A stretch of DNA of 64,000 nt. It comes from Streptomyces antarcticus (GTDB lineage: Bacteria > Actinomycetota > Actinomycetes > Streptomycetales > Streptomycetaceae). The translations under genes and the position numbers were made by a program. Position 1 is the first letter of the stretch, and each line of letters starts with the position of its first letter. The stretch is taken from positions 248,001 to 312,000 of the forward strand of contig NZ_JAPNLM010000006.1 of NCBI RefSeq assembly GCF_026627255.1. Direction: 5' to 3'. Under the pieces are notes generated by a model, which saw nothing but the letters and a program-made list of their open reading frames with translations, had not been told where the DNA came from and did no database searches. This document shows positions 11,601-17,280 of the stretch, piece after piece.

Positions 11601-14121
11601 GCAGGCGCTGGCCCAGCTGCGCGGCGCGGCACCGTTGTTCGACCTCGAGTGGGTCGCCGTGCCTGCCGTCTCCAAGGCGGACACCGGGCGCATCGTTGTG
11701 CTCGGCGACCCGGCGACCGTCGAGGCCCCTGAGCCCCCGACATGCTGTGTCGATCTCGCGGAACTTGCTGTGCTACAGGATGTTCCCGACACGGTGGTAT
11801 GGTCGGCGCCCCGCGGAACCGGTGCCGGCGCGGCGGACATACACGCCGGCGTTCTGACGACGCTTGCACTGTTGCAGGACTGGATAGGCGCCGAACACCC
11901 CGGCCGGCTCGCGATCGTGACGCGCACGGCCGCCGGACTGCCCGGCGAGGAACCCGATCTGGTCGGAGCCGCCGTGGCGGGCCTGGTGCGCAGCGCACAG
12001 TCCGAGCACCCGGGCCGGTTCCTGCTCATCGACCACGACAGCGACGCCCTGCCGATCAAGTCGCTCGCCGACGCCCTGGCCCAGGACGAACCGCACATGG
12101 CCGTTCGCGAGGGTCGGCTCCTGGCACCGCGATTGCAGTCGCTGCCCGCCACCGAACCGGGCGTGCCACTGTCGTTCGACCACGGCACGGTGCTCATCAC
12201 TGGCGGCACCGGCGGCATCGGCGCGATCGTCGCCCGGCATCTGGTCGCAGCGCACGGCGCACGACGGCTGCTGCTGGCATCGCGGCGCGGTGCCGCCGCG
12301 GACGGCGCCGCCGAACTGGTCGCCGAGCTGACCGACCTCGGCGCCCACGTCCGGGTCGTGGCGTGCGACGTCACCGAACGCACCGCGGTCCACGCCCTGC
12401 TGGCCGGCATCGACACCGACGCCCCGCTGACCGCCGTCATCCATGCGGCGGGCGTCCTGGACGACGGCACGCTCGACACCCTCACCACCGCGCAGACGAC
12501 ACGGGTGCTGGCACCGAAAGTCGATGCGGCACTGCACCTGCACGAGCTGACCCGGGACCTGGATCTGTCGGCGTTCGTGCTGTTCTCGTCCGCGGCGCCG
12601 TTGCTCGGCGGACAAGGACAGGGCAACTACGCCGCCGCGAACAGCGTGCTGGACGCGCTGGCACGCGTGCGGCGCAGCGCGGGCCTGCCCGCGCACTCAC
12701 TGGCCTGGGGACTGTGGACCGTCGGCATGGCAGGGATACTCACCGGGGACGGCGCCGAGCAGTACGCCCGCCAGATCCGGGCCAGGCTGGGCCTGATCCC
12801 GATCGACCCGGAGTCCGGGATGGCGCTGTTCGACAACGCACTCGCGACCGATCGGGCGACACTGACGACGGCACTGCTGGACACGGCGGCGCTCACCGCC
12901 CTGGCGCGCGGCGGCACACTACCCGCGGTACTGCGCGGCATGATCCGGGTTCCCCCGGCCGCCGCGAGTGCCGGTGTCAGCCTGGCGCGGCAGCTGGCCG
13001 CACTGCCCGACGCCGACCGCGACGGTGCGATCGTGCGAGAGGTGCGCAACGTCGCCGCGGCGGTCCTCGGCCACCTGTCCGGCGACGCGATCGACCCGCA
13101 CGCGCCGTTCACCGAGCTCGGTTTCGACTCCCTCGGTGCCATCGAATTCCGGAACCGGCTCGCAAAGCTGACCGGGCTGACGTTGCCATCGACGCTGGCC
13201 TTCGACCACCCGACCGCCACCGATGTGGCGAAACTGGTGCGATCGCTGATCGAGGAATCCGACACCGGCGTGGTCGAGCAGGCACCGGCCGGCGTGCGCG
13301 GCACGATCACCGACCTGGTGTCGGCGGCGCATCGCCGCGGTGAGCTGGCAGGGGCGATGCCCCTGCTGATCGCGAGCTCAGCTCTGATGACCACGTACCC
13401 CGCCGACCAGGCCGCCGCACAGCGCCCGGCGGCGCAGCTCCTGGCGCGCGGCGCCGCGGCACCGGCACTGATCTGCATCCCCTCGTTCCTGCCGGGATCG
13501 GGCCCACACCAGTTCGCCCGCCTGGCCCGCGAACTGGGCGGCGAGCGGCAGGTCAGTGCGTTGCGGCTGCCCGGCATGCGCGCAAGCGACGACCTGCCGG
13601 CGACATGGGCGGCGGCGATCGAGAGCCTCGCCGCGGCCGTCGCGTCGGAACTGGAGCGAAGCCCGGTGGCGCTCATCGGCTATTCGATCGGTGGTGCGCT
13701 CGCCCATGCGGTCGCCCGGCGGCTCGAAGACGACGGCGGCGAGCTCGCGGGCGTCGCGATGATCGACACCTACTCCCCGGAAGATCTCGAACTCAAGCGC
13801 CTCGTGCTCACCGACGCGCTGGGGCAGATCTTGTCCCGGGACAACGCACTGACCCCCGTCGACGACCACGGCCTGGTCGCCTTGGGCGGCTATGTGCGGA
13901 TATATCCCGAGCGCGAGGCCAAGCCGATCGCCGCGCCGACGCTGAATCTGCGGGCCACCGAGACGCTGAGCAGCTTCGGAGACGCCGACCCCGTCCCCGA
14001 CTGGCAACACCGCGGACCGATCGAGCGCATCGAGTCAGATCACTTCTCGATCATCGAGGAACAGGCGGCAGAGACCGCCGCGCACCTCCGGCGCTGGCTC
14101 GATTCACTCAGCGGCCATTGA
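2641..14121 (+). CDS. Type I polyketide synthase, two modules plus terminal thioesterase
   Basis: A 3826-residue protein that performs the last two elongations and releases the product. Residues 1-33 are a charged coiled-coil docking helix. Module A: KS about 35-458 (Cys206, His341, His381), AT about 572-870 (Ser676 in GHSIGE, HAFH at 774-777), DH (His983, Asp1155), KR about 1425-1620 (GGAGGLG, VDD, Tyr1572, Asn1576), ACP (Ser1739). Module B: KS from 1800 (Cys1973), AT (Ser2439, HAFH from 2544), DH (His2750, Asp2912), KR (GGTGGIG, LDD, Tyr3330), ACP (Ser3497). Thioesterase about 3570-3826: Ser3682 in GYSIGG, Asp3709, His3801. GHSIG plus HAFH is the known malonyl-CoA signature; LDD-type KRs are B-type. 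All catalytic residues look intact and ER is absent, so each round should leave a C=C. Whether the TE hydrolyses or cyclises cannot be told. The two modules are very alike (AT openings nearly identical), suggesting duplication. Codon use in the first KS and AT is less GC-biased than in the upstream gene. Confidence 0.96.
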   Translation: MDNEQKLRDYLKRAMVDLRGSRQRVQDLEERAHEPIAIVGMACRLPGGIASPEDLWELLSAERDAVGPFPEGRGWDLENLYHPDPDHLGTSYTREGGFLYEADRFDAEFFGISPREAAAMDPQQRLLLETGWEAFEHAGIAPAALRSTRTGVYVGVMYDDYGSRIPAAPEDFEGYLLTGSAGSVASGRLAYTFGLEGPAVTVDTACSSSLVALHLAAQSLRQGECSMALAGGVTVMATPGTFVEFSRQRGLSPDGRCKAFSSSADGTGWAEGVGVLVLERLSDAERSGHRVLAVIRGSAVNQDGASSRLTAPNGPSQERVIRAALANARLSASEVDVVEAHGTGTRLGDPIEAQALVSTYGQARGDDNPLWLGSVKSNIGHTQAAAGVAGVIKMVMAMRKGVMPSTLHVDEPTSEVDWSAGTVKLLTQAQQWPELDRPRRTGVSSFGISGTNAHVILEEAPRDRAVDPVTGPNPVVQQSESGPPTLRAPWLLSAKSETALRAQASRLLAWLANHPEVDDADVAAVLTAARAQLDRRGAVLGADRAGLLAGLTALAAGSASPHVVSGVATTGDTAFLFTGQGAQRVGMGAGLAAAFPVFAAALDEVCAEFDALLGVSLREVMFGETGGAGNSVGDTERMAPLDRTEFTQPALFAFEVALYRLLESFGVTPDVVVGHSIGELAAAYVAEVWSLADACRLVAARGRLMGALPTDGAMLAAAVSEERALELLAAGTVSLAAVNAPAATVFSGDTAAIVALEDRLVDEGVKTTRLTVSHAFHSALMEPMLAEYEQVARSVAYQAPRIGVCSTVSGAPIGPELLTPQYWVRQVREAVRFAPAVQSLVDVGVRRFVEVGPDAVLAALTRQTLIDEVASRSLVAAASRRGVDEVDQFLRLLAAAHCSGVTVDWATLSPGRPVTHLDLPAYAFQHRRYWVQPDDGALGDMGRAGLAALDHPMLRVAAPLAGRDEWLFSGRLSTTEQPWIADHTAFGAVLLPGTGFVDLALAVGSSLELPVVDELVLSTPLLFDGAAAVDVQVSVTEPDHTGRRRLSIHSRAVTGTARSNPGEPDWTLHATGTLAPADGVTPAWIDPDWPPADGTPIDGTRLYDRLADLGFGYGPNFQGVRAAWTSGDDVFAEVTLDETTAGRAAGFGVHPALLDATFHAAIDGLADDLPDGRLPLPFSFGGVRVFRRGATAVRARIIRSGPEKVRIDACDATGAAVLSIDAVLARPADARALAGARSPLYALDWTPVTAPAKSDQQLVALGRPVAGCAETFGDVAAFATGGHTGAAVVWSPETASADGDDAPATIRTAVHNALAVLRDWLAEPGCADSTLIVLTHNGAGLPGETPDPAAAAVRGLVRSAQSEHPGRIVQVDLDDNDLADLHQRIAAAAATDEPQLAIRDGATVAPRLIRTTTVESTGEPFGDGTVLITGGAGGLGAVTARHLVTRHGVRRLLLASRRGFAAPGVAELVTELTALGADVRVAACDVSDRAAVAALLESVPAHESVTAVVHTAGVVDDGTIETLTAEQVDRVLAPKVDAAWHLHELTRDMDLSAFVLFSSAGPLLGGQGQGNYAAANAAMDALAQARRSAGLPAHSLAWGLWKRGMAEALNDPGAEHLARQIRTRLGLSPIEPDTGMQMFDDALTTGEPMLMTALLDTPALTALGRLGTLPAVLRGLIHVPPRGRIADSPLRQRLLDAPADQWEALIRNEVRAIAAAVLGHESADAIDPETPFTALGFDSLAGVEFRNRVTAATGVQLPSTLVFDYPTAAAVAGFLRTRVDGSAPTRPRPASTRVKARADEPIAIVGMSCRYPGGVENPDQLWELIAGRVDAITPIPGDRGWDLDHLYDTDPGKPGKIYTREGGFLHAAGDFDAAFFGIGPREAAAMDPQQRLLLEASWEALEDAGIDPTSLRGSDTGVYAGVMYQDYGYNAREAADGAAEGYLATGSAGSVVSGRVSYTLGLEGPAVTVDTACSSSLVALHLAVQALRAGETSLVLASGVTVMSTPLLFVEFSRQRALSPDGRCKAFSSAADGVSWSEGVGVLALERLSDAQRNGRPVLAVIRGSAINQDGASNGLTAPNGPSQERVIAQALVNAGVAAAEVDAVEAHGTGTTLGDPIEAQALINAYGQDRAEPLWIGSLKSNIGHAQAAAGVGGVIKMVQALRHEMLPPTLHVDAPSPHVEWSAGEVRILTEAEPWPVGERPRRAGVSSFGISGTNAHVILEEAPAVPPRPVDLPRPAAMPLLLSARTTAALRTQARRLHDALRERPELDLTDVAVTLALHRARLEQRAAVVGSDRETLLAALARLAADEPGPGIANGAGQTGKTAFLFTGQGAQRIGMGAGLYRAFPAFAAALDEVCAEFDAHLGHSLQDVMFGAQRTGIGQEASELDAPAAASGATAETLLDRTEYTQPALFAFEVAMYRLVESLGVTPDAVAGHSIGELAAAYVAGVWSLSDACRLVVARGRLMGALPTGGSMLAAAVPEGRAVELLAAGDADPAVAAVSLAAVNAPDAVVFSGSTEAVSALESRLVAEGVKTSMLRVSHAFHSALMDPMLTEFAEIAAGLTYHEPRIPLWSTVFGAFAGDSVGTPEYWVRQVREAVRFAPAVQSLLDSGVSLFVELGPDAVLTTMTRATLATDLAARASVVAGSRRTVAEPEQLVAALATAHCAGQPVRWAAYFGARPQPRITLPTYPFQHERFWLLPAEAAAPHAGGDSADHPLLHAQVQLAGKDEWLFTGRLSLRTHPWLADHAVFGTILMPGTGFVELALAAGARLGVPRLAELVLATPLILTSDGAADIQLVVGEPDADGHRTVAIHGRAADAWVLHARGLLTPPAPTAAPGWSHVWPPVVGDPVDGQQVYRALGDLGFGYGPVFQGVRAVWSRGEEVFADLALDTDTAARATAFGLHPALLDAVFHAAVGHLAEGGPDGRVPLPFAFDGVQLAQSGVSALRVRIARIAPNTLRVDAVDATGALVLSMESVRARPMERQALAQLRGAAPLFDLEWVAVPAVSKADTGRIVVLGDPATVEAPEPPTCCVDLAELAVLQDVPDTVVWSAPRGTGAGAADIHAGVLTTLALLQDWIGAEHPGRLAIVTRTAAGLPGEEPDLVGAAVAGLVRSAQSEHPGRFLLIDHDSDALPIKSLADALAQDEPHMAVREGRLLAPRLQSLPATEPGVPLSFDHGTVLITGGTGGIGAIVARHLVAAHGARRLLLASRRGAAADGAAELVAELTDLGAHVRVVACDVTERTAVHALLAGIDTDAPLTAVIHAAGVLDDGTLDTLTTAQTTRVLAPKVDAALHLHELTRDLDLSAFVLFSSAAPLLGGQGQGNYAAANSVLDALARVRRSAGLPAHSLAWGLWTVGMAGILTGDGAEQYARQIRARLGLIPIDPESGMALFDNALATDRATLTTALLDTAALTALARGGTLPAVLRGMIRVPPAAASAGVSLARQLAALPDADRDGAIVREVRNVAAAVLGHLSGDAIDPHAPFTELGFDSLGAIEFRNRLAKLTGLTLPSTLAFDHPTATDVAKLVRSLIEESDTGVVEQAPAGVRGTITDLVSAAHRRGELAGAMPLLIASSALMTTYPADQAAAQRPAAQLLARGAAAPALICIPSFLPGSGPHQFARLARELGGERQVSALRLPGMRASDDLPATWAAAIESLAAAVASELERSPVALIGYSIGGALAHAVARRLEDDGGELAGVAMIDTYSPEDLELKRLVLTDALGQILSRDNALTPVDDHGLVALGGYVRIYPEREAKPIAAPTLNLRATETLSSFGDADPVPDWQHRGPIERIESDHFSIIEEQAAETAAHLRRWLDSLSGH

Positions 14122-14155
14122 TGTCCGAACCGACAGAGTCAAGGAACGAGGACAC

Positions 14156-14278
14156 ATGACACCCCTGGACGAGCCCGGTCGCCCGCGCGGCGTGCTCGGG
14201 CGCCTGCGCCGAGCATTCGACGACGTTCACGCGGTCCGCCGCTACTTGGGGCACGGCCCCGTGTCGACGGTCAGGTAA
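14156..14278 (+). CDS. 40-codon ORF after the PKS, probably a truncated operon gene
   Basis: ATG at 14156 has a good ribosome binding site (GGAACGAGG just upstream) and starts 34 bp after the PKS stop, so it looks like the next gene of the operon. The frame closes after 40 residues (MTPLDEPGRPRGVLGRLRRA...). I recognise no family. Just beyond the stop the sequence changes to a perfect inverted repeat and recombinase debris, so this may be the 5' end of a longer tailoring gene cut by a rearrangement. A genuine small basic peptide is the alternative. Confidence 0.4.
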   Translation: MTPLDEPGRPRGVLGRLRRAFDDVHAVRRYLGHGPVSTVR

Positions 14279-14382
14279 ATCCCCACCCCTGTGGTCACGA
14301 CCCCCAGCGGGGCGCTGAGCGTTGATCACGCCGTTGGCCACGCTCGAACCAGCCTGATGCCGGTGCCCGGGTTGAGGGTTCT

Positions 14383-14426
14383 GGCCTCTCGGAGCCGTCG
14401 AGGTCCCTCGACGGCTCCGAGAGGCC
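14383..14426. repeat. Perfect 20-bp inverted repeat with 4-nt loop
   Basis: The arm GGCCTCTCGGAGCCGTCGAG is followed by GTCC and its exact reverse complement. It lies about 260 bp past the PKS stop, before the recombinase remnant. It could be the terminator of the PKS operon (no T-run follows, which is usual in Streptomyces) or a hairpin belonging to a former mobile element. Confidence 0.8.
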
Positions 14427-14518
14427 GACGGACACACCGGACGGCAAGAAGCAGCTGGCGCTGGCGGAGGCGGCCGGGATCACTCCGGGAGGGCCGCCGA
14501 TGACCCAAGGCCGTCCGG

Positions 14519-14898
14519 TTCGAAGACGGTGAAAGGGGTCTCTCGGCCCGGACCATCAAGCGCCGACTCGCCAGCGTCTCCGCCGCAGCGGAAATCGCGG
14601 GGCACCGCTCCTGCGCACACCCCGAACTCTCCCGCGGGCCCTCGGACCGGGCGAGGTCGAATTGGTCCTCGGCGCGCTGAACACCGCGCGCGACCGGGCA
14701 ATGGTCCTGGCGATGCTGCTGGGCGGACTGCGCCACTGCGAAGTCCTCGGTCTGCGCCCGTGTGACCTCTCACCGGGTGAGCGTCGGGTATTCATCAGCG
14801 AGGGCAAGGGCGGGCACCAGCGCCTGATACCCGTCCCTGCGCAGTACTTCAGTGCGGTCGGTGACTACCTGGACCGCGAGCGGGGGCGTGGGCACTGA
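14519..14898 (+). pseudogene. Tyrosine recombinase/integrase remnant, frameshifted and truncated
   Basis: Two frames carry consecutive pieces of a Streptomyces-type tyrosine integrase. From 14519 one frame reads FEDGERGLSARTIKRRLASVS, the end of the N-terminal SAM-like DNA-binding domain. Near 14605 the homology moves to another frame: LRTPRTLPRALGPGEVELVL, then RDRAMVLAMLLGGLRHCEVLGLR, the box around the first catalytic Arg, and a beta-hairpin segment (ISEGKGGHQRLIPVP). It ends at 14898 with no HxxR box and no catalytic Tyr, so it cannot be active. It marks a former site-specific element at the edge of the PKS cluster. Confidence 0.8.
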
Positions 14899-14932
14899 TC
14901 ACAAGGTCGGGGGCCGGCTGTGATGCGCGGGA

Positions 14933-15103
14933 CTCTCGCTCGAGCAGGTCGACGACGCCATCCCCCTCTACAACCCCGGCTGGCTGGTCCCTGGCGCGAG
15001 TCGGCGATCACCGCGGCGTCAACCACACAACCGTGCTGAACAAACTGCACGAACGGGCGTCGTCGCAGGACGCGGTGCGACAGCTCACTGGAGGGCATGA
15101 AAT
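14933..15103 (+). pseudogene. Helix-turn-helix (resolvase-like) remnant, frameshifted
   Basis: One frame reads LSLEQVDDAIPLYNPGW. After what looks like a 4-nt CTGG insertion near 14994, another frame continues SLARVGDHRGVNHTTVLNKL. Joined, these make the helix-turn-helix segment typical of actinobacterial recombinase-associated proteins (YNxGWSLARVGDxLGVxHTTVLNKL). There is no intact ORF or start. It belongs to the same recombinase debris as the remnant just upstream. Confidence 0.55.
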
Positions 15104-15211
15104 CCGCTCACTCGCAAATTCGACAGAGGCACAAAATTAATCGGTCCGCAAATGCGGCAGAGGGGCACATATTCCGTTCGGTCGCAACAGTCTTAACGAG
15201 AAATTCTAAGC

Positions 15212-15240
15212 TTGACAGCGTCGTGGAGTTTGCTTATGGT
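15212..15240 (+). promoter_or_regulatory. Candidate sigma-70-type promoter of the MFS exporter gene
   Basis: TTGACA at 15212-15217, a 17-bp spacer and TATGGT at 15235-15240 give a good housekeeping promoter 43 bp before the chosen ATG (15283). A short palindrome, CCGCAAATGCGG, at 15146-15157 lies upstream in an unusually AT-rich stretch and could be an operator. Confidence 0.55.
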
Positions 15241-15282
15241 CCAGTCGTTCAAGTTCCTGCCGATCGATATCCGAAGGTGTTC

Positions 15283-16860
15283 ATGACCGCGCCGCCAACG
15301 TTGCCGAAGTCCAGGCAGCAGTTGATTCTTGCCATTCTTATGTTGTGTTCGCTGCTGATTTGGCTGGACAATACTGTCCTGAGCACTACGCTGGAGACCC
15401 TTGCAGACCCGGTCCGTGGACTGGGGGCCAATCCCGGTCAGCTGCAATGGGCGACCGGTTCGTACACTCTGGCCTTCGCTACATTGATGTTCGCTGCAGG
15501 CGCACTGGGCGATCGGTTCGGTCACCGGACTGTGTTTTCCAGTGGCTTGGTGATCTTCGCGGGGTCCTCGCTGTGGGCGGCGTACGCAAGCGATGCGGGC
15601 CAGCTGATTGCAGCACGAGCTGCGATGGGGGTGGGCAGCGCGCTGATCACGCCCGCCATGATGGCCATCCTTATGTGGACTTTTACTGGCCCCGCGCGGG
15701 CTGCCGCGATCGGCATTTTCTCGACGTCGGCCGGGGTCGGAATGGCTGCCGGCCCGGTGCTGGCGGGGTTCCTGCTCGATCATTTCTGGTGGGGCTCGGT
15801 CTTTCTGATCAATGTCCCGGTCGCGGCATTGGCGTTGGTCGGGCTCGCTGTGCTGGTTCCGAATTTCCGCAGCCCCACTGTTCGACCAATGGACCCCGCT
15901 GGAATGTTGCTGTCGATCAGTGGGCTCGTGGCGTTGGCCTACGGGCTGATCCGGGCGGGGCAGGTGACGGTGTGGACTCGTACCGACGTCTGGGCGCCGA
16001 TCGTTGTCGGTCTGGTTCTGCTGGCCGTTTTCGTACTCGTCGAACTGCGTGTCAAGGTGCCCGGCTTTGACCCGCGACTGTTCGCGCAACGCACCTTCGG
16101 TGGCGGCAATGTGGCGCTCGGATTGCTGCTCTTCGGTGTGGCCGCCATCACCTTCTATAACGCGTTCTACCTGCAAGGCGCGCTCGGGTTTTCGCCGATG
16201 AAGGCGGGTTTGGCCAATATCCCGACCGCATTCGGCGCGCTCGCGGGGGCGCCCCTTGCCTCGCGCCTGGTTCGCCGCCTGCCGCTACGCCTTGTCACCG
16301 CGCCCGCGCTAACCGTGGCTGCGCTGACCATGGGCGGGTACGGGTTCCTCGGACTCCAGACTCCACTCGTCTGGATCGAGATCCTGTTGTTGATACAAGG
16401 TTTCTCGATCGGCATGGTGATCGGCCCCGTTACGGCCGCATTGATTAGCGACCTGCCGTTGGAACAGGCCGGTGCGGGATCGGCCGTCACCAACACCGTG
16501 CGACAAACCGGCAGTGTGATCGGAATCGCAGTAGGCGGCACGATCATGTCGATCATGTACCGACGTGCGATCGAACCTTCGCTGGAGGGTGTACCCGGTC
16601 CGGTGCAGGATCAGGCGCGAGTTTCCGCCGAACAAGCCCGCCACGTCGCCGCCACTATGCACCGGCCCAGTCTTGCTCAGGCTGCTGATAATGCGTTTAT
16701 CCATGCTATGCACGTCGGCGCGGGCTGGATCGCGGCTATCGCACTCCTCGGAGCGGTTGTGCTGCTCATTACCTTGCCTGCTGCCGGAAAGAAGAAGAGT
16801 CCGACAGCGGAGCCGGACTACGAAGAGGCCCGCAGCTCCGAGCCTCGATCCACCGCGTGA
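15283..16860 (+). CDS. MFS drug exporter, DHA2 (14-TM, EmrB/QacA) family
   Basis: A 525-residue membrane antiporter expected to export a drug or secondary metabolite using the proton gradient. The first helix holds the family's IWLDNTVLSTTL motif, motif A is GALGDRFGHR, and motif C (GVGMAAGPVLAGFLLDHFWW) is the antiporter signature. The sequence shows about 14 hydrophobic segments and a charged C-terminal tail. I chose ATG 15283, preceded by GAAGG and 43 bp after a promoter, because the 62 residues encoded upstream in the same frame are polar and not MFS-like. Codon use is less GC-biased than in the core genes to the right, like parts of the PKS. A role in exporting the polyketide is plausible from position, but unproved because recombinase debris lies between. 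Confidence 0.9.
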   Translation: MTAPPTLPKSRQQLILAILMLCSLLIWLDNTVLSTTLETLADPVRGLGANPGQLQWATGSYTLAFATLMFAAGALGDRFGHRTVFSSGLVIFAGSSLWAAYASDAGQLIAARAAMGVGSALITPAMMAILMWTFTGPARAAAIGIFSTSAGVGMAAGPVLAGFLLDHFWWGSVFLINVPVAALALVGLAVLVPNFRSPTVRPMDPAGMLLSISGLVALAYGLIRAGQVTVWTRTDVWAPIVVGLVLLAVFVLVELRVKVPGFDPRLFAQRTFGGGNVALGLLLFGVAAITFYNAFYLQGALGFSPMKAGLANIPTAFGALAGAPLASRLVRRLPLRLVTAPALTVAALTMGGYGFLGLQTPLVWIEILLLIQGFSIGMVIGPVTAALISDLPLEQAGAGSAVTNTVRQTGSVIGIAVGGTIMSIMYRRAIEPSLEGVPGPVQDQARVSAEQARHVAATMHRPSLAQAADNAFIHAMHVGAGWIAAIALLGAVVLLITLPAAGKKKSPTAEPDYEEARSSEPRSTA

Positions 16861-17280
16861 GAGGCTGTCGCGGATCCAGGTTGGGTGGTTCCGGGTCGGA
16901 TGCCCCGGGCACGGACGGGCCTGCCGCCGGGCGTCGCGGCGGCGAACGGGGTGAGAGTTCACCGATGCATTCTCTGGGTCGGCCGCGACCGACGGCGGCG
17001 TGGTGCTGCGGTCCTGAGACGGGGCCGTCGGCACGGGTCGGGCAGTGGTGGAACAACGGCGGAATGCGTGACGTGCTATACGGTCAGCCGTCATGGATTC
17101 AGTCGTAGGGTCATGATGCCGTCCCTACGCCCTCGAACTGGGCAAATGAAGGTCTGATGTGGATCCGCCGAGTATCGAGTGAGCGTTAACTTGACCCATG
17201 CGGCGATGATCTCCAGCTGCCTGCCGTGGGCCGGGCGGTCCGCTTGGCAGCAGCGGCAAACTTCACCAAGGAGCCCTCTG
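16861..17280. other. 420-bp intergenic region, nothing recognised
   Basis: Between the exporter stop and the helicase start I see no credible ORF, repeat or RNA. I looked for the rifamycin-associated inverted repeat known upstream of some HelR genes and did not find it. AAGGAG at 17268-17273 is the ribosome binding site of the following gene. Confidence 0.5.

Noticed and set aside
17100..17280. Rifamycin-associated element upstream of the helicase
   Set aside because: I looked for the inverted repeat with a GGGGCTTGC-like arm and found nothing convincing.
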